A stretch of DNA of 64,000 nucleotides from Triticum aestivum (Eukaryota > Streptophyta > Magnoliopsida > Poales > Poaceae), in NCBI RefSeq assembly GCF_018294505.1, contig NC_057801.1, positions 849,051,639-849,115,638 on the forward strand, in the 5' to 3' direction. The notes below the pieces were generated by a model, which saw only the letters and a program-made list of their open reading frames with translations, searched no databases and was not told the DNA's origin. Below are positions 60,001 to 64,000 of this stretch, in pieces. Every line of letters starts with the position of its first letter. Position 1 is the stretch's first letter. The translations under genes and the position numbers were made by a program.

Positions 60001-60598
60001 ATCGCACCGGGGCCAGTTGCTTATTCGTCCACGTGTAGCGAGCCCCAGACCGAGCCACCTCGCGAAGAGCCATGGTGGCAATGGCATTATTAAACATGGT
60101 CACCCTTGGCCAGTTAATATTGCAGTTGTTCTTGTCCGCACCCGAGCGGATCAGATTGAAATCCCCCCCCCCCCAACTACTAGAGGAATAAGTGAGGAGC
60201 TCACCGAGAGCACCTTCGATTGCACTTCGCCCAAAAATTCGACCGATCTTGAGTGATCAGCAGGTCTGTAGACCTGAATCACCACCAGCTCCCTCTGAGA
60301 CTGACGGTGGCGAATGTGCCCTGCTATAAAAAAAGGTGCCTGCATCCCATGCTAGCACCTCATAGACAGCTTGGGCAAAGCCAAGCAGCATGCCCCCAGA
60401 GTGCCCTGACGCGGCAAGGTGGTTCCAGGAAAACCTCTCCAGAGGGTCGATGGCAAGCAGCTCATGATGACAAAAATCTAACTTAATGGTCTCCTGCAAG
60501 CCTACAATGTCGATACCCTCCTTCCGCATGTACTCCTTTAGCTGGGATCGACGCCCCACGTGACCGAACCCATGAATGTTCCAAAAGATAGCACGCAT
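57058..60598 (-). pseudogene. LINE ORF2, catalytically dead
   Basis: Starts MRAIFWNIHGFGHVGRRSQLKEY (endonuclease, 60598). The endonuclease end reads IGSGHVPLIL where GSDH is needed, so the catalytic Asp is Gly. RT pieces include DTAPGPDGWPVPMFKHFW (59270) and FRPIALINVPFKICSKA (about 59020). The catalytic YADD box at about 58545 has become stop-ADD (CAG TAG GCA GAT GAC). zf-RVT follows (CALCGKPENTNHVFFLC, 57400; WSLWLTRNKFTIEG). Many frameshifts separate the pieces. Confidence 0.8.
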
Positions 60599-60599
60599 C

Positions 60600-60929
60600 T
60601 AGATGATTCGATTGCAAAGGCGGATGCCTCTCGAAGACACCGCTTCGGCCATACGCCTCACCTTGGCCATGCAAGGCAAGGGAGAGGGGGCAACCCCTTG
60701 TTGCCAACACCACCTCATCGGGCTGAATTGCAGGTGCTAGGGAGGCCCCTGGCTCCTGCACCAGCTGGTCCGTGCGCGCCGCAGCCGCAGCTACGAGCGC
60801 AGCTTGCACCTGCTCCTTCGTGCGCAGGAGAGGGATCAACTCACGCGGACCCCCAAGACACGACGCGTCCACCCCACTCTCCTCTAACACCTCACTAAGA
60901 TGATCATCAGAGAACGCGTGCAGAACCAA
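60600..60929 (-). pseudogene. Tail of LINE ORF1 (fragment)
   Basis: A minus-strand frame with an Ala/Gln-rich stretch (LLRTKEQVQAALVAAAAAR) directly upstream of the endonuclease. No zinc knuckle is visible. Assigned by position only. Confidence 0.35.
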
Positions 60930-61130
60930 AAAGTGAGGGGTCGGGTTACATGTGTGCTCGAGGTTCTTCTGGGCCTGGATGAGTTGCGCCCACTACAGCG
61001 CCGGCAGGTTTGCCTTGGTGCCCCTATTGCGCGAGCTGGAACGCACCAGAGCCGCAGCCACTGCCTTGGATCTCTTGGCCCGCGGGATCGGCGCTGGTTG
61101 CCTCCTGGAGCAGAATGTCTCCTGGACCCG

Positions 61131-61432
61131 TCGCCTCCATTTCTCCGCTCGTTCTCTGCCGCGCCGAAGGCCTGCCGCGCCCTCGCCCTCGACGCCGCCC
61201 GCCGTCGACGCCGCCCGCCGTCGCCCGCGCCCTCGACGCCGCCCGCCGTCGCCCGCCGCCTCCTCTCGCCCACGTACGGCGCTCGCCGCCCCCTTTCGCC
61301 ACGCCGCCCGACGGCCTCCCTCGCCCACCACCGCGCCGCCTCGCTGCCCTCAACGCCGGCGGCCGGCCTCGCCGCCCTCGCCGGCGGCCGGCCTCGCCGC
61401 CCTCGCCGGCGGCCGGCCTCGCCGGCGTTGAT
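61131..61432. repeat. GC-rich degenerate repeats including a 25-bp tandem
   Basis: Variants of GACGCCGCCCGCCGTCG recur to 61270. A clean 25-bp tandem (CGCCGGCGGCCGGCCTCGCC...) has units at 61354, 61379 and 61404. Long open frames in this block on both strands result from base composition. Confidence 0.7.
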
Positions 61433-61495
61433 CGAGAGAGAGAGAGAGAGAGAGAGCAGAGAGAGAGAGAGAGCAGAGAGAGAGAGAGAGAGAGA
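61433..61495. repeat. GA microsatellite
   Basis: (GA)n broken twice by GAGAGCAGAGAG, passing into the A/G-rich array. Confidence 0.9.
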
Positions 61496-61950
61496 AAAAG
61501 AAAAAGAAAAAGAAAGGAAAAGAAATGAAAAGAAATGAAAATAAACAAAAGAAAAAGAAAAAGAAAATAAACAAAGGAGAACATTTTTTAAAAAGAAAAA
61601 GAAAAAGAAAAAGAACAATAAACAAAAAAAGAAAAGAAAAACGAAACAGAAAAAGAAATGAAAAGAAATGAAAATAAACAAAAGAAAAAGAAAAAGAAAA
61701 TAAACAAAGGAGAACATTTTTTAAAAAGAAAAAGAAAAAGAAAAAGAACAATAAACAAAAAAAGAAAAGAAAAACGAAACAGAAAAAGAAAGGAAAAGAA
61801 ATGAAAATAAAAAAAAGAAAAAGAAAAAGAAAATAAACAAAGGAGAACATTTTTTAAAAAGAAAAAGAAAAAGAAAAAGAGCAATAAACAAAAAAAGAAA
61901 AGAAAAACGAAACAGAAAAAGAAAGGAAAAGAAATGAAAATAAAAAAAGG
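61496..61950. repeat. 133-bp tandem array, almost pure purine on the plus strand
   Basis: The marker GGAGAACATTTTTT occurs at 61576, 61709 and 61842, exactly 133 bp apart. Each unit is otherwise (GAAAAA)n-like with AATAAACAAA blocks. There are three units and a partial fourth, nearly identical. The Phe-rich minus-strand frames here are not genes. Confidence 0.85.
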
Positions 61951-62411
61951 GTTGGGAACCCTCGTAGGTGCGTTCGCTCGACAGTTTGACGCAGACAGCG
62001 TCATATAGGAAATTCCAACGTATCCTAATCACTGTTTCGGCGTCGGCTACAACGGGCCGGTGCATTAGCAGCAGTACAGCCGCGGAGGCTGCAACTGCAG
62101 CCCGGCTAAGACCCAGGCTCGGCCATATCCAGCCCTGTGTGACGCTCTTTGCATCAAAAAGTCGACGCGTCTCACAGGACGTAGCTCACCTGGGCCGGCC
62201 CATTTTGGGTTCGCGACATGATAAATTGGAATTTCCTCCCTCTCCGTGACGCCGTCGTCTGCCGCCCCGTCTCGCGCTCTACCGCGACACCCTCTCCCAC
62301 CCCTTCCTCGCCCCCTCCTTTTGCCACCGCCCTTTCGCCACCGCCACCGCCACCGCCCCCCTTCTTCACTTAATTAATTTGTTTGTACTACATGTTTTCA
62401 GGACTGACATA
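61951..62411. other. Leader region of the CACTA accessory gene
   Basis: No ORF with support. Contains a CCACCG microsatellite (about 62331-62360). Just before the ATG is a good acceptor (CATGTTTTCAG, 62391-62401), so an upstream non-coding exon is likely. Confidence 0.4.
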
Positions 62412-64000
62412 ATGGCGGACGATAGAGCTGACCCGATTATGGACAACTATGATCCGTACGGTGAAGCACATATGTTCGGCATCATAAACGGCGATATTCT
62501 ATATGTGCCGACCGGAGAAGAAGAAGATGATATCTCTTCTTATCTGAACCTTGACGGTGAAGATGAAAGGCGCCGTCAGCAAGATGATGCCGAACAAACG
62601 TCGATAAACGACGATCTTCAAATGGAAGTAGCAACCACCTCCGGCGCCGAGGTATATATATACATTGAGCCTCTGGTGATACAAACTAACTGATTTGAAT
62701 AAATATGTGTGTACTAACACGCGCGACTCTTTCTTATTTTAGCCCTCGGCCGGATCGTCGAAACAATCGAGTACGTCGTCAAAGCGTGGCGCAACCAAGA
62801 CGATGAAACAAGGAGAAACATGCACCATCGAGGTTGTCGACAGTGCAACCGGCAGGCCGCTGGAGCCCCGCAAGAACGCCACCAAGTTTGTCAGCCAATG
62901 CGGAGCCATTGTTAGAGACAACGTCTCGATCACCGTCCAGGAGTGGAATGAGCCAAAGAAGGCACGAAATGATGGTTTCACTTTTGTCGATAAGAGAACA
63001 AAAAAGATTGCTTCAAGAAGCTTATGGAACATTTCGTTCTACCTCCGGAATACAACAAATTCGATGAGGAGGGTAACAAGATTGAGGAAAACAAGGAGAG
63101 GAGGAGGCTAGTCAAACAGTTCGCTCTTCATAAGATGGCCGACGCATTCCGGAAATTCAAGCAAAATCTAGCCCATGACTTTGTCAAGCAGAACAAGACT
63201 CCGGATTTCAAAGGACAATATGAGAAACTGAAACATGATTGGCCAGAATTTGTGAAGCAAAAGAAATCGGAGCAGTTCATTCAAATATCGAAAAAAATAA
63301 GGAAAATGCGGCTAAGAAGGAGTACAATCATGTTATGGGGCCAGGAGGGTATCGCATTTGGGTGCCTAGGTTGGAGAAGATGGAGAACGAGCTGAGGGCG
63401 CGAGGAATCCGTCCAGGTACGGAGGGATGGGACCCAAGGGCCAAAAGCTGGTGGTACGGGCATGGGGGAACGCTGAACCCGGAGACAGGGGAGTGTGTTT
63501 ACCGGGGCAAATTAATTAAACCCACCCAAGCCCTTATTAACGCAATGAGGGATGCTCAACAGGGGAAGATCAAGTTCAACAGAGAGAACGACGCGCTGAC
63601 AAAAGCCCTCGGGAATCCTGAACACGGAGGACGTGTACGAGGCATGGGGCACATTCCGTGGAAAATAGGGTTCCCCCAGAACGATGACCCGTACGGTTAC
63701 AGAAGCCGTAAGAGAAAGATGGATCGGGAAGCAGATGTTGTGGCGCGGTTGGCATCGGAAATGGATGTGATGAAGAAAACCATGAGTATACTAGTAGCCG
63801 AAAGAGATGCAGCTCGGGTGCAGCATGAAGATCATCCAGCGGATCTCGGAAGCCAGCAGCGGAGAAGCAGCGTGGCTTCCACGGAGGCCCCACCGGCTGG
63901 TGCAGATGCACCGACGATCGAAATTACTGCACCGGAGCCTCTGGTGGTCGAAATTACTGCACCGGAGCCTCTGGTGGTCGAAATTACTGCACCGGAGCCT
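62412..64000 (+). pseudogene. CACTA accessory protein (Transposase_24-like), two A-run frameshifts, runs off the window
   Basis: ATG 62412 begins MADDRADPIMDNYDPYGEAH. Exon 1 ends at 62651 (GAG|GTATAT) and exon 2 starts at 62743 (TTTTAG|CCC). The acidic, Ser-rich N-terminus leads to CTIEVVDSATGRPLEPRKNA. Then comes a charged region (FVLPPEYNKFDEEGNKIEEN, FALHKMADAFRKFKQNLAHD) and a conserved block (GPGGYRIWVPRLEKMENE, WDPRAKSWWYGHGGTL). A coiled coil (RLASEMDVMKKTMSILVAE) precedes a 10-residue tandem repeat at the window end. Frame breaks lie only at A6 (about 62999-63004) and A7 (about 63290-63296); both look like one missing A. Otherwise the gene is open. It is the partner ORF of grass CACTA transposases; its biochemical role is not established. 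Confidence 0.75.
63918..64000 (+). repeat. 30-bp in-frame tandem repeat
   Basis: Units at 63918, 63948 and 63978 encode EITAPEPLVV. They are identical and cut by the window end. Confidence 0.9.

Larger units (their letters stand above)
56930..61130 (-). mobile_element. Second L1-type LINE, decayed
   Basis: Minus-strand endonuclease, reverse transcriptase and zf-RVT parts lie in order from 60598 down to about 57058. An ORF1 tail is upstream (60929-60600). Ends are not sharp. Confidence 0.75.

Noticed and set aside
60884..61850. Long Phe/Leu/Ser-rich minus-strand frames
   Set aside because: They are translations of the purine tandem array, the GA tract and the GC repeats. No start context, domain or splice logic.
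61496..61950. CRISPR-like array from regular 133-bp spacing
   Set aside because: The whole unit repeats, with no variable spacers, and the genome is a plant.
1..64000. tRNA or rRNA genes
   Set aside because: No cloverleaf with A and B boxes or rRNA-like segment was noticed by eye; a tRNAscan-SE and Infernal run would be needed to exclude them.

Overview
The window is nuclear DNA of a Triticeae grass (wheat, goat-grass or barley type). The grounds are the CACTA ends with subterminal TTTAGTCGCGGTTGG-type repeats, Stowaway MITEs starting CTCCCTCCGT, Tourist, hAT and Mutator-like elements, Copia and Athila- or Tat-type Gypsy elements, plant L1 LINEs, and two intron-bearing genes with plant splice sites. 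No bacterial or organellar genes were seen.

Layout. 1-2560: 5' part of a CACTA transposon with a TNP2 transposase on the minus strand. 3379-7913: young but coding-dead Copia element, minus strand. About 8.1-15.0 kb: L1-type LINE, plus strand, with a 329-bp assembly gap in ORF1. 15.4-16.4 kb: two MITEs. 16.6-about 22.3 kb: truncated Gypsy element with an intron-containing extra ORF running opposite to the element. 22.3-24.1 kb: low-complexity, possibly low-copy DNA with a strong hairpin. 24.1-33.6 kb: second CACTA element, split at 27.99-32.8 kb by an Athila-type Gypsy element. 33.6-35.0 kb: remnant with a third CACTA end.

Two host genes look intact. A 12-exon minus-strand gene (35321-40472, possible 5' UTR exon near 44.1 kb) joins a protein kinase, a major sperm protein (MSP) domain and coatomer-like WD40 repeats in 777 residues. 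A 9-exon plus-strand gene (48084-55166) encodes an 881-residue 9S-lipoxygenase with all iron ligands. Its 3.7-kb second intron holds a hAT element with 8-bp target duplications, which itself holds a Tourist MITE. Between the genes lie a 160-bp-arm foldback (Mutator-like), MITEs and a CACTA remnant.

The right side holds a decayed LINE (about 56.9-61.1 kb, minus), GC-rich 25-bp repeats, a GA tract, a 133-bp purine-strand tandem array and the start of another CACTA accessory gene (62412 to the window end), broken only at two A-runs.

Both host genes have possible biotic-stress roles: lipoxygenase in oxylipin defence, and the kinase-MSP fusion by likeness to the wheat toxin-sensitivity gene Snn3-D1. 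Nothing in the window shows that they work together.
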